NCBI GenBank assembly: GCA_964459305.1
Contig: CAYWNA010000218.1
Location: 1 to 22,559, forward strand
Reading direction: 5' to 3'
Source: CAYWNA01 sp964459305
Lineage (GTDB): Bacteria; Planctomycetota; Planctomycetia; Pirellulales; Pirellulaceae
Length of the DNA stretch: 22,559 nucleotides
Numbering within the stretch: the stretch's first letter is position 1; every line of letters begins with the position of its first letter. The translations under genes and the position numbers were made by a program. Under the pieces are notes generated by a model. It had not been told where the DNA came from. It was given only the letters and a program-made list of their open reading frames with translations, and did no database searches. Positions 15,154 through 22,559 of the stretch are shown here, piece after piece.

Positions 15154-16692
15154 ATGACATACATCTTGGCCGTAGATTGGGATCAGCGCGAAGCCCGCTA
15201 TGTGCTGGCTGGCATTAGCGGCAAGAAAGTAAAGGTACGCGCGGCTTCCTCGCTCCGTTTGGTCGACGTTACCGAAGGCGCGGGGGAGCCTCAGACCAAT
15301 TTCGGCCGTTCACTCGCTGCTCGGCTGGCCGAACTCAACGCCCGCCGGGTAAAGCTGCTGGTAAGCGTGCCGCGGTCTGGCATCGAATTGCTGCACTTCA
15401 CGTGTCCACCGGCGACGGACAAGGAATTGCCCGATTTGGTGAACAATCTGGCGATGCAGGAGTCGTCCACGATTTCCGACCAGTGGGTGCTGGACTTTTT
15501 GTCCGCGGACGATGATCCAAGCTCGCCGCGACAAGTGACCGCGTTCGCCCTGTCGCCGGATGAACTCGAACGGCTCCAACAGCAATGTGCCACCGCGGGT
15601 CTCAAGCCCAACCGAATGCTCCTGCGTCCGTTGGCGTCGGCTTCGCTGTTCTTGAATTCGGCCCATGTGCCCGAGGACGTCTGCTTGCTGGTGAATCGCA
15701 TCGGATGCGAAGTGGATCTGAACGTTGTGGTCAAGGGAGAAGTCGCCTTTTCCCGCACGGCTCGCTTGCCGGAAGCGACCGACGCGTCGGAAGCGGCCGA
15801 CCGGCTGAGGGCCGAGATCAACCGTACACTGGCTGCAGCCCCACGGGATCAGATAGGCGACGATCCGATCGAATGTGTGTACATATTCGGCGGCCCCAAT
15901 GAGCACAAAGAGCTGATCGAACAGATTTCCGAAGAACTGGCCATACCAGCGAAGCGGTTCGATCCTTTTCAGGCCGTTGGTACCCGTCGGCTTGAGATGC
16001 CAGAAGACCGCGGACGTTTCGCCGCCCTTTTGGGCATGCTGCGGGATGAGGCGACCGATTCACACGCCGTTGATTTTTTGCACCCTCGCAGACCGCCTCG
16101 TCCGGTCTCCGGCCTCCGCATGGGCCTGATTGGCGGAGGCGTCGTCGCGGCAGTCGCTCTTGCCATCGTCGTACATGTCTGGAGTACGCTGTCGTCCATC
16201 AACAGCGACAATCGCGCTCTTGCGTCGCAGCTCAAGGAGTTGAAGCTAACCGCCAGGAAAGCCGTCACGCAGAAGAAGCTGATCGAAGAAATCGTCGCCT
16301 GGAATGGCCGCGAGGTGAATTGGCTCGATGAGCTGCGAGACCTGTCGATCCGTTTTCCTGGATCGCGCGATGCCGTCATCCTGCGTATGTCATTGAGGCC
16401 GTCTCAATCGGGCGGCGGCGTGATCGACATGGAAGGTCTCGTACGCGATCCCAAAGTCGTCATGAATATGGAACGGCAGATCCGTGACGAATACCACCGT
16501 GTGCGCAGCCCACGAATCACGGAGCGCGCCATCGAGCGGGATTACACGTGGCTCTTCGAAACGTCGATGGCCGTTGCCCCTCGAAGCAAAGACCGTTACG
16601 TCAGTCATTTGCCCGAAGAGGAACAAGCGACCGTAGACGGTGATACCTCCACAACCGCGGACGGCTCCGACGGCGAAGGAGACGCACCGTGA
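15154..16692 (+). CDS. gspL: GspL-like assembly protein (PilM-like actin fold + membrane helix + PilN-like domain)
   Basis: The protein has 512 residues, starting 27 nt after gspK. Residues 1-300 look like the cytoplasmic actin-like domain of GspL/PilM: ILAVDWDQREARYVLA at 4-19, VKLLVSVPRSGIELLHF at 66-82 and CVYIFGGP at 241-248. DFLHPRRPPRP (307-317) precedes one membrane helix (about 322-343). A coiled region (350-385) and a periplasmic ferredoxin-like domain (about 386-475: VNWLDELRDLSIRFPG, then IDMEGLVRDP) follow, as in PilN. The tail after 485 is acidic. GspL recruits GspE to the membrane and binds GspM. The assignment rests on position and fold pattern rather than strong residue motifs. 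Confidence 0.82.
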   Translation: MTYILAVDWDQREARYVLAGISGKKVKVRAASSLRLVDVTEGAGEPQTNFGRSLAARLAELNARRVKLLVSVPRSGIELLHFTCPPATDKELPDLVNNLAMQESSTISDQWVLDFLSADDDPSSPRQVTAFALSPDELERLQQQCATAGLKPNRMLLRPLASASLFLNSAHVPEDVCLLVNRIGCEVDLNVVVKGEVAFSRTARLPEATDASEAADRLRAEINRTLAAAPRDQIGDDPIECVYIFGGPNEHKELIEQISEELAIPAKRFDPFQAVGTRRLEMPEDRGRFAALLGMLRDEATDSHAVDFLHPRRPPRPVSGLRMGLIGGGVVAAVALAIVVHVWSTLSSINSDNRALASQLKELKLTARKAVTQKKLIEEIVAWNGREVNWLDELRDLSIRFPGSRDAVILRMSLRPSQSGGGVIDMEGLVRDPKVVMNMERQIRDEYHRVRSPRITERAIERDYTWLFETSMAVAPRSKDRYVSHLPEEEQATVDGDTSTTADGSDGEGDAP

Positions 16693-17648
16693 ACGCCACG
16701 ACCAGCAACAATGCGAAATCGGCAAAGTACCGCCAGTACGGTCTGATGGCGCTGATGCTTGTGATGGTCGTGTACTTCGGCGGTGAATGGGTGCTGGACA
16801 ACCTGATCGAAGCTCCCATCAACGATGCCGAACAGACGACGGCGCTGCGCAAGAAGCAGATCAAGGATCTTCAGAACTCACTCGGTAGTTTGCGCAAGGC
16901 GGGCACACTGCTGGCCAAATGGGAAAGCCAATCGCTGCCGTCCGATACCGAAGCAGCCCGCTCATTATACCAAGCGTGGTTGGTCGAATTGGTTGAAGAT
17001 GTCAGGCTACTAAACCCCAGCGTCAATTCCAGCGAACCCTCGAATCGGAAGGGACTGTATCACGTCATATCTTTCTCGGTCCGCGGTCGGGGCACGTTGG
17101 AACAGTTGACGACTCTCTTGTTCGCATTCTATCAAACCGACCTTTTGCATCAGATTCGCTCACTGAATATTTCGCCGACGTCGAAACAGAACCAGCTGGA
17201 TTTGTCCATATCGATCGAAGCTCTGGTGCTCCGCCGCGCAGGACGAGCAAGCAGCGACGACCAGGAAACGGTGTTCGACGAGTTTCGGCAGCGCACGTGG
17301 CGCGCCTCGGATCGCTTGGCATCCGGCAAGTTGGAGGACTATGATCCCATCGTGCACCGCGATTTCTTCAGTGTTGGCGGCAGCGGCGTCATTGACCCCA
17401 CCGACTACACCTATCTCACCTCGATCAGTATCATCAATGGCGAACCCCAAGTGTGGTTCACCGCACGAGCCACAGACGAGGTCATGAAACTCCGAGAGGG
17501 AGAACCCTTCGAAGTAGGCTCGCTCGTCGGCGAAATCGCCGAAGTCTACGGGTCGGACGTAATCATCAAATCGAAAGATGGCGAGCGATGGCTACTGACA
17601 CTAGGCGACAAGATCAGCGACGCCCACGCTCTGCCACCGGAGTTTTGA
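16689..17648 (+). CDS. GspM/PilO-like protein with C-terminal PilP/GspC-like domain
   Basis: The protein has 319 residues from a GTG that overlaps the gspL TGA by 4 nt (GTGA). A short cytoplasmic tail precedes one membrane helix (about 17-32, LMALMLVMVVYFGG), then a coiled coil (about 45-80). A PilO/GspM-type ferredoxin-like domain spans about 88-180 (YHVISFSVRGRGTLEQLTTLLFAFYQ). After a linker, residues about 222-312 (RDFFSVGG, then YTYLTSISIINGEPQVWF, then VIIKSKDGERWLLTLGDKIS) resemble the beta-rich HR/PilP domain that contacts the secretin. This would join GspM and GspC functions in one chain. Gene symbol is left empty because the family call is by context. It is the last operon gene; no gspD follows. 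Confidence 0.75.
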   Translation: MNATTSNNAKSAKYRQYGLMALMLVMVVYFGGEWVLDNLIEAPINDAEQTTALRKKQIKDLQNSLGSLRKAGTLLAKWESQSLPSDTEAARSLYQAWLVELVEDVRLLNPSVNSSEPSNRKGLYHVISFSVRGRGTLEQLTTLLFAFYQTDLLHQIRSLNISPTSKQNQLDLSISIEALVLRRAGRASSDDQETVFDEFRQRTWRASDRLASGKLEDYDPIVHRDFFSVGGSGVIDPTDYTYLTSISIINGEPQVWFTARATDEVMKLREGEPFEVGSLVGEIAEVYGSDVIIKSKDGERWLLTLGDKISDAHALPPEF

Positions 17649-17666
17649 GTCCGTGGCGGCCAGGCT

Positions 17667-17981
17667 GTAGGGTGGGTCAGAGCGAACCGGTGGCGATCAG
17701 CTGCGCTTCAGCGAAGAACGTACTGTATCCCCAGACGCCGAATCATCATGGTACCAGCGGCGACCCACCGGAATGCGCCCGCTACTGCTTTTCCGCCACA
17801 TCGTGTCGAACGATTCGTCCACCGACGTCGGTTGTGCGTTCTGTTCGATGCTAGGTGCGACGGCTGGAAAGCGGTTTCTGGTGGGGCGCCGTTGGTTGCA
17901 CGCAGATGCCATGTTCTTCGGCACCGCAAAACTACTTCGCGATCAACTGCGTGTGTGAATGGTCCGCTTTGCCCACCCTAC
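17667..17981. mobile_element. 315-bp foldback (MITE-like) element with GTAGGGTGGG ends
   Basis: The element begins GTAGGGTGGG (17667-17676) and ends CCCACCCTAC (17972-17981). Both halves form one long imperfect palindrome around ACCGACGTCGGT (17821-17832). Colinear matching blocks on the two arms, read outward from the centre, include GTCGGT, GTTCGA, GG(C/CT)GGAAA(A)GC, a 20-nt block TC(C/T)GGTGGG(T/G)CGCCG(C/T)TGGT, TTCGGC, TTCGC and the terminal 20 nt. As a result both strands carry short open frames with the shared string VGRRW (about 60-75 residues), which look like by-products. No clean target-site duplication is visible. It occupies nearly the whole gap between the convergent ends of the gsp operon and the amidohydrolase gene, and may serve as a bidirectional terminator-like structure. 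Confidence 0.75.
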
Positions 17982-17984
17982 TTC

Positions 17985-18992
17985 TCAACTGAGTCCGTAG
18001 AAACGAATCGCATTATCGGCAAACAGTTTTCGGCGTTCGTCCTCGCTGCGCTCTTTCACGACTTGCTTCAAGGCGGCGACCCATTCGCGGAAGGCGGCCA
18101 CGCGAGTGCAGACGGGCCAGTCGCTGGCGAACATCACGCGATCCGGACCGAACACGTCGAGGCAGTGATTGATGATGGGGGCCAAGTCGTCCGCCTGCCA
18201 ATTGTCCTTCGGTGCGCGGGCCACGATACCGGAGATCTTGCATACCACACGATCGCGTTTGGCCAGCTCGGCAATGTCACGGCGCCACTGGTCAGCATCA
18301 TGCGCCGGCGACCCGGCCGTAGGATTTTCCGCTCGCCTCGCCTCGTTCCAAAACGCTTTGGGATCCGCGTTACCGCAGTGATCGAGGATAAACCGGGTAT
18401 CGGGGCAACGATCGACCACGCCAATAGCCTCCGCGAACCGCTGTGGTGGCATGCACAGATCGAAGCTCATGCCTAACTCCCCCAGGAGTTGAACGCCGGC
18501 GATGAACGGTTCTTGCAGGTACAGAAAATCATCCCCTTCTACCGCCGGCGGAATGTGCCGGACACCCTTGACGTACGGACTGTCTTTGAACCGCGTAATG
18601 TACTCGCGGAAACCGTCCGAAGCCGGCTCGCCGCCGATAACCGCTGCGACGGTCGGATTGTCCGTACGCTGGCAAAGGTCGACGATGTATTTCGCTTCGG
18701 CCAGCTTATCTTCCGGAGCCACTGCCACTTCCATGTAGACAGCTTTAACGACGTTCAGTTCTTGCGTTGCCTCCAGATAGTCCTTCATCACGAAATTTCG
18801 GCGCAGTTTCGTACCGGGCTTCAGCCAAGGCAGCCGCAGTTTCGTCAAATCCCACAAGTGTTGATGCGTGTCGACAATCCCCATAACCTCCTCGCTTTCC
18901 TTCGCCGCAAGGGCGGACTTGGTGGCAAGCGTGCCCACTGCGACCGCGCCCGCCGAAACATGTTGCACGAACTCTCGCCTGGTAATCTCCAT
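17985..18992 (-). CDS. Tat-exported amidohydrolase (COG3618 lactonase-like)
   Basis: The protein has 335 residues from ATG 18992, with GAGGAGA about 6 nt upstream. A longer open frame upstream is discarded because MEITRREFVQHVSAGAVAVG is a twin-arginine signal (RREF at 5-8) ending near ATKSALA. Metal-site features of the amidohydrolase-2 family (Amidohydro_2) follow: DTHQHLWD with H43 and H45, ILDHCGNAD with H205, and ASDWPV with D291. Relatives include 2-pyrone-4,6-dicarboxylate lactonase and L-fuconolactonase, so a sugar or aromatic lactone substrate is plausible, acting in the periplasm. It lies 77 nt downstream of the HzsA-related gene on the same strand and is likely cotranscribed with it. 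Confidence 0.9.
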   Translation of the reverse strand: MEITRREFVQHVSAGAVAVGTLATKSALAAKESEEVMGIVDTHQHLWDLTKLRLPWLKPGTKLRRNFVMKDYLEATQELNVVKAVYMEVAVAPEDKLAEAKYIVDLCQRTDNPTVAAVIGGEPASDGFREYITRFKDSPYVKGVRHIPPAVEGDDFLYLQEPFIAGVQLLGELGMSFDLCMPPQRFAEAIGVVDRCPDTRFILDHCGNADPKAFWNEARRAENPTAGSPAHDADQWRRDIAELAKRDRVVCKISGIVARAPKDNWQADDLAPIINHCLDVFGPDRVMFASDWPVCTRVAAFREWVAALKQVVKERSEDERRKLFADNAIRFYGLS

Positions 18993-19069
18993 TCTTTGTC
19001 TCCTCGACCTTCGATGGGAAGCGGAAGAGGTGCCTGCTGTTCGCTCGCCCTTCCACCATTTGATTCGAC

Positions 19070-21667
19070 TCATTTGTCGTGTTTTTCGATTGCCTGCGAT
19101 CTCTTTCTTACCGTTTCCAAGCTCTGCTTTAAAACCAGATCGCGGCGCACGGCTGCTGCGGTTTCCGAAAGCGTCGCCAGCTTCTGTTGTATCAGGCAGT
19201 CCTCTTCGCATGCCACGAAGCCGGGCATGTCGGCGCGGGGATGCGCGAAAAGTGTGCGGCGGCCTGCCGCGATGATCGATAGCGCTTTCTGGCACTTGGG
19301 ATCGTCGCGATTGTCGAAACTCGCGAGGCAAGGGCTGAGCTCGGGACGCGTGAAACTGACCTGCGAACCGCTCAGCTCGGCTCCGGTGTTCTGGGCGTTC
19401 AGGGGCACGCCGGTCAACTCTGCAAGTCGGGCAAGTTGGCCGTCGTCAAGCGGCGAGCGGCCGAACCGGTTGTCGGGGTAAGCGCTGGCGTAGGTGCCGT
19501 AATACGGTGCGTTCATATCGATCCAGGTCACAATCCGGTCCAGGCTTTCCCGGTCGAGGCGGACTTCGTAGTGCTCGCCGCGCACAACGTCCACCAGCCG
19601 GCTGCGATGCGACCCCCAGGCATACGGCGGGAGCACGTCGGGCGGGCCATCGTCCACGGCTTTGATCAGCGGCTTCGGCTCGTCAGGCAGATCCGGGTGC
19701 CAGCGAATGGGACTCTTCGTGCGCAGTTCAAGATAGGAAGTGTTGAATACCAGACCCACGTCTCCAGCCAAGTTCAATTCCTCGCCTGCGGGTTCACCAT
19801 AGTCATGGCAGGAAACGCAATGATGGTCGAACACCGGTTGGACTTCGGTCAGGTAGTTGAACTCGCGCGGCGAGCCGTACCACGGCCTGAGCTCGCTGGG
19901 CGCACGGTGAAGCGCCATGGGTACACGTCTTTCTTGCGCCCCCGGCATTCCCGAAAGTCGGCTTTCGTGGCACCCCACACAGCCCACCCGTTCGCCCGGC
20001 TGAACGGTCGTTCCGCTTCGCATCGACTGGACCATCATGCCGTCGGCATCCAAGGCCTGGAAGAACACGAATCGTCCAGACGGTACTTCGAAGTAAACCG
20101 AACCATCCGGCTCGACCGGCACGTCGCCAAGAATCCGTTTGTTGTTCGTACAGTTGAAGTTCATTGCCGGAGCCTGGTGGGTGTCCACGTGCCAGTGGTG
20201 ACCCGGACGAGTCCAAAAACGCTTCGGCGGCGCCTCGACAACGCGCAATGTTTTGATGGTACCTCGTGGAACGCGTTCCATTCCCGTGCCGCGATAGATA
20301 TCGGCCACGTAAAACGTTCCCATATCACCCGCCCAGTCCACCTTGGCAGGAATCACGGGTGGCCGGGGTCGAGTGGCCAATGGCATTGGGTCGAAACAGC
20401 CGGCGGCCTCGACGTGCAGCAGAACTTCGTTGCCAAACGTGTCCACCAGGAAAATGCCCATCTGCTCGCCTTGGCCCGTCATGCGCGAACAAAGAAAGAA
20501 CTTGTCGGACAGCGGAAAGGGATCCTCGTACTTGACCGGCAGCCGGACAAACGTGTCGATCTGTCCTACGAGCGGATGCTCGATTCCCGGCTTGCGAGGG
20601 ATGTCGCGGCGGACGTTCACAAAGGGGCCGATGTCGGCAGGCCAACTCCGAACGACGGGATCCATTCCATCCAAACCGCGACGGCGATCCACGATCACCA
20701 GTGCGCCCCACGGACGATCGTGACATGCCCCAAAGACCGCAACGAACCGCTGCGTTCCGGGAATGATCCTGGCGTCGAAAATCGCTCCAGGCGACCAAGC
20801 GTTATTGCCATAGAATAGCGCGTGATTCGTTCCATCGGGATCGACCGTCCAGAGTCCGAACGACGGGCCGAAATGCCGGTCTACGTACTCCCAGCGGTCG
20901 TAGAGAATCCGTCCGTCGGGCATCACCGATGGCCGCGCCTCGAACAGACTGTTTCGGCCTACTTGGTGGATGTTGGCCCCATCGGCTTCCATAGCGAAGA
21001 GGTTTGCCTGGATGTGCCGGTTGCAGCCGCAATACTTCGGATCACGTGTCGCGGTAAACACAATCTGCCCATTGGGAAGGTGCGCGGGATCGACATCCGA
21101 TGCGTCTGAACCAAACGTCAGTTGTTGGACGTCCGACCCGTCGGCAAGTATCCGGTAGATGTGGTAGCCGTCCGCCGGGCTGCGGCGCATCGCAAACAAG
21201 ATCCGGCTGCCGTCGAAATCGACATCCGGATCGCGGGCGATGCCGTCGGGCACGTCCAGAAGCGTCTTGATCGTCCCACCATGGGCGAAATCGATCGTCT
21301 TGATGGCCCCTCCACCGCGAAAGCTCCGCTCGTTGATTTCGCCAATTTGGAACATCGTTCCCGTGTTGTGGTGATCGCGAGCGTATTGGGTACGGACAAT
21401 GAATAGAATGGGTTGGCCGCGGACCAATGGGTTGGCAATCAAGGCTTCCCTGCGTAGGGCATCGATTCCCCCGCCATCACCGGTCGCCTCCAGCTCGTTC
21501 AATCGGGCAAGGTATTCATCGCCTTTCGGATACCGGTCCCCAAAGGTATCGATCAGATGCTCGATCGCGGCCCGCAACGGTCCGGTGTCCCGGAGCGCTG
21601 CGTTTGCGGCCAACGACGGAGTTGCATACGCAAGAAGTAGTGCCGCCAGTACGATAGATCGTCTCAT
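19070..21667 (-). CDS. HzsA-related multidomain protein with two c-type heme motifs
   Basis: The protein has 865 residues from ATG 21667, where MRRSIVLAALLLAYATPSLA is a signal peptide; the open frame upstream adds 42 unlikely residues. Residues about 85-350 carry beta-propeller/PD40-like repeats (DVDFDGSRILFAMRRSPADGYHIYRI, then HLPNGQIVFTATRD, then VMPDGRILYDRWEYVDRHFGP). The middle part is like the alpha-subunit domain of hydrazine synthase. Heme-binding CVGCH lies at 563-567 and CVSCH at 617-621. A Cys-rich C-terminus (780, 792, 820, 824) follows. Planctomycetes encode many such HzsA-related proteins without being anammox organisms, so a generic periplasmic redox or hydrolytic role is more likely than hydrazine synthesis. 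The function is unknown. Confidence 0.85.
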   Translation of the reverse strand: MRRSIVLAALLLAYATPSLAANAALRDTGPLRAAIEHLIDTFGDRYPKGDEYLARLNELEATGDGGGIDALRREALIANPLVRGQPILFIVRTQYARDHHNTGTMFQIGEINERSFRGGGAIKTIDFAHGGTIKTLLDVPDGIARDPDVDFDGSRILFAMRRSPADGYHIYRILADGSDVQQLTFGSDASDVDPAHLPNGQIVFTATRDPKYCGCNRHIQANLFAMEADGANIHQVGRNSLFEARPSVMPDGRILYDRWEYVDRHFGPSFGLWTVDPDGTNHALFYGNNAWSPGAIFDARIIPGTQRFVAVFGACHDRPWGALVIVDRRRGLDGMDPVVRSWPADIGPFVNVRRDIPRKPGIEHPLVGQIDTFVRLPVKYEDPFPLSDKFFLCSRMTGQGEQMGIFLVDTFGNEVLLHVEAAGCFDPMPLATRPRPPVIPAKVDWAGDMGTFYVADIYRGTGMERVPRGTIKTLRVVEAPPKRFWTRPGHHWHVDTHQAPAMNFNCTNNKRILGDVPVEPDGSVYFEVPSGRFVFFQALDADGMMVQSMRSGTTVQPGERVGCVGCHESRLSGMPGAQERRVPMALHRAPSELRPWYGSPREFNYLTEVQPVFDHHCVSCHDYGEPAGEELNLAGDVGLVFNTSYLELRTKSPIRWHPDLPDEPKPLIKAVDDGPPDVLPPYAWGSHRSRLVDVVRGEHYEVRLDRESLDRIVTWIDMNAPYYGTYASAYPDNRFGRSPLDDGQLARLAELTGVPLNAQNTGAELSGSQVSFTRPELSPCLASFDNRDDPKCQKALSIIAAGRRTLFAHPRADMPGFVACEEDCLIQQKLATLSETAAAVRRDLVLKQSLETVRKRSQAIEKHDK

Positions 21668-21944
21668 CGCGGTTGTAGTCCAATTCGGTGTATGGTCCTC
21701 GCTCCCATCTGCCTCTAGTGTACCACAGGCGGCTCGCGGCGGAATCATGTCTGCCGAAGAGCCGCCGGAGAGGCAAGGGATTCTGCTCGGCAAGCTGGAT
21801 CTACATTGCTGGGCAGTTTCGTGGTAGACTGGCTCACTGGTGGATTTGTCGTTCTTACATTTGAGAGCTGACGCAAACGCCGTGTCAAGTTGAACGCGGT
21901 GTATGCGTCGGCTTCCGAAAACGTTTTAGCAAGAGAGCGAGACC
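21668..21944. other. Divergent promoter region
   Basis: 277 nt separate the start of the HzsA-related gene (minus) from the start of the TIM-barrel gene (plus), so promoters for both should lie here. No consensus -35/-10 pair, operator or repeat could be assigned with confidence. Confidence 0.4.
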
Positions 21945-22559
21945 ATGCTACCTGACAGACGTCGATTTCTTGCATCTGGAAGTTTTGGCGCCGCAGCAAT
22001 GGCCGGCGCGGTTTTCCTTCAGACAAAGCCTGCGACGGCGGTCGATCCGGATGCCGCGGCGTCGACCGAAGGGAAGCCATATTGGTTCGGCTACGCCCTG
22101 AACACCGGCACGATTCGCGGGCAGAATCTTGATTTGGTCGAAGAGATCGAGGTGACTGCCGGGGCCGGCTACGACGGCATCGAACCGTGGACCGGGAAGA
22201 TCCACAGGCATGCCGAGTCGGGCGGACGACTGGCGGATGTCCGCAAACGGTGCGAAGACCTTGGGTTGAAAGTGTGCAGCGCGATTGGCTTCGCGCAGTG
22301 GATTGCGGAGGACGACGAGCGGCGAGCCAAAGGCATCGAGCAACTGAAACGCGATATGGACGCTTTGGCACAGATCGGCGGTACCCATATCGCCGCGCCG
22401 CCGGCCGGGGCCAATCGGCCGGGCACAACGCTCGACTTGGATCGTGCCGCCGAGCGATATCGTGCGATTCTCGAACTCGGTCGCGAGATGGGAGTCATCC
22501 CTCAGATCGAAGTGTGGGGGCCTTCGGCCAATCTCAGCCGCGGCAGCGAAGCGCTCTAC
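21945..22559 (+). CDS. Tat-signal sugar phosphate isomerase/epimerase-like protein (5' part)
   Basis: 205 residues are visible from ATG 21945, and the gene runs off the right edge. MLPDRRRFLASGSFGAAAMAGAVF is a twin-arginine signal (RRRFLA at 5-10). The mature part begins about residue 45 (PYWFGYALNTGTIRG) and continues with the xylose-isomerase-like TIM-barrel pattern (AP_endonuc_2): VTAGAGYDGIEPW at 70-82, LADVRKRCEDLGLKVCSA at 96-113 and PQIEVWGPS near 189-197, where the glutamate is a typical metal ligand. Proteins of this type act on sugars outside the cytoplasm in planctomycetes; the substrate is unknown. The ribosome site is weak (AGAGAG about 10 nt upstream). Confidence 0.88.
   Translation, partial: MLPDRRRFLASGSFGAAAMAGAVFLQTKPATAVDPDAAASTEGKPYWFGYALNTGTIRGQNLDLVEEIEVTAGAGYDGIEPWTGKIHRHAESGGRLADVRKRCEDLGLKVCSAIGFAQWIAEDDERRAKGIEQLKRDMDALAQIGGTHIAAPPAGANRPGTTLDLDRAAERYRAILELGREMGVIPQIEVWGPSANLSRGSEALY

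Noticed and set aside
7542..17648. Type IV pilus operon rather than type II secretion
   Set aside because: The G-H-I-J-K pseudopilin set, including a GspK with DESARLNL and no +5 Glu, and the GspG calcium-loop region mark it as T2SS, despite PilM/N/O-like folds in the last two genes.
17697..17958. Small proteins of about 60-75 residues on both strands in the gsp/amidohydrolase gap
   Set aside because: Both lie inside the foldback element, and their similarity (shared VGRRW) follows from its inverted symmetry. No ribosome site or known domain was seen.
17647..17997. 8-bp direct repeat GAGTCCGT on both sides of the foldback element as a target-site duplication
   Set aside because: The copies lie at different distances from the element ends (12 and 8 nt), and the right copy is inside the amidohydrolase coding sequence, so it is probably coincidence.
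19436..20818. 460-codon plus-strand open frame
   Set aside because: Antisense to the HzsA-related gene, whose frame has a signal peptide and two CxxCH motifs. The plus frame has Arg/His-rich composition and no recognisable domain.
19070..21667. True hydrazine synthase subunit (anammox marker)
   Set aside because: No HzsB/HzsC neighbours, no anammox gene context, and HzsA-related proteins are widespread in ordinary planctomycetes.

Overview
The window looks like a chromosomal segment from a Planctomycetota bacterium, most likely Pirellulales-like. This rests on content rather than on any database match. The N-terminal motif LEPLEDRHLLS is the planctomycete extracellular-protein signature, and it sits on a large secreted ELWxxDGT/Calx-beta protein. 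There is also an HzsA-related cytochrome-like protein, two Tat-signal enzymes (a COG3618 amidohydrolase and a sugar-phosphate-isomerase-like protein), and a planctomycete-style TIGR03032/TPR/glycosyltransferase fusion.

Layout. Positions 1-3298 (minus strand) hold the 5' part of a giant secreted repeat protein that runs off the left edge. It is built from ELWxxDGT-type segments surrounding four Calx-beta-like repeats of exactly 303 bp. A divergent intergenic gap follows and carries an 85-bp REPIN-like element: two GTAG-headed palindromes facing each other. Positions 3647-5995 (plus) encode the TIGR03032 + TPR + GT-B-like fusion. Positions 6141-7149 (plus) are a broken secreted glycoside-hydrolase-like gene whose middle appears deleted, with a frame change at the junction. 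After a 0.4-kb gap, 7542-17648 (plus) is a compact type II secretion operon, gspE-F-G-H-I-J-K-L-M. Four of its gene junctions are 4-nt stop/start overlaps. The 3' intergenic gap is almost filled by a 315-bp foldback element that begins GTAGGG and ends CCCTAC. Then come two minus-strand genes, an HzsA-related protein (21667-19070) followed by a Tat-dependent amidohydrolase (18992-17985). A divergent Tat-signal xylose-isomerase-like TIM-barrel gene starts at 21945 and leaves the right edge.

How the genes work together. The secretion operon encodes the ATPase (E), the platform protein (F), the major pseudopilin (G), four minor pseudopilins (H, I, J, K) and the inner-membrane assembly proteins. 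No secretin (GspD), separate GspC or prepilin peptidase is present in the window. The L protein looks like a PilM-PilN fusion. The M protein looks like PilO plus a C-terminal PilP/GspC-like domain, which could explain the missing gspC. Pseudopilins G and J carry C-terminal tails of opposite charge. No CRISPR array, tRNA, rRNA or phage gene was seen.

The most notable non-genic structures are the REPIN-like doublet and the foldback element. They share GTAGGG/CCCTAC ends although their sequences otherwise differ.
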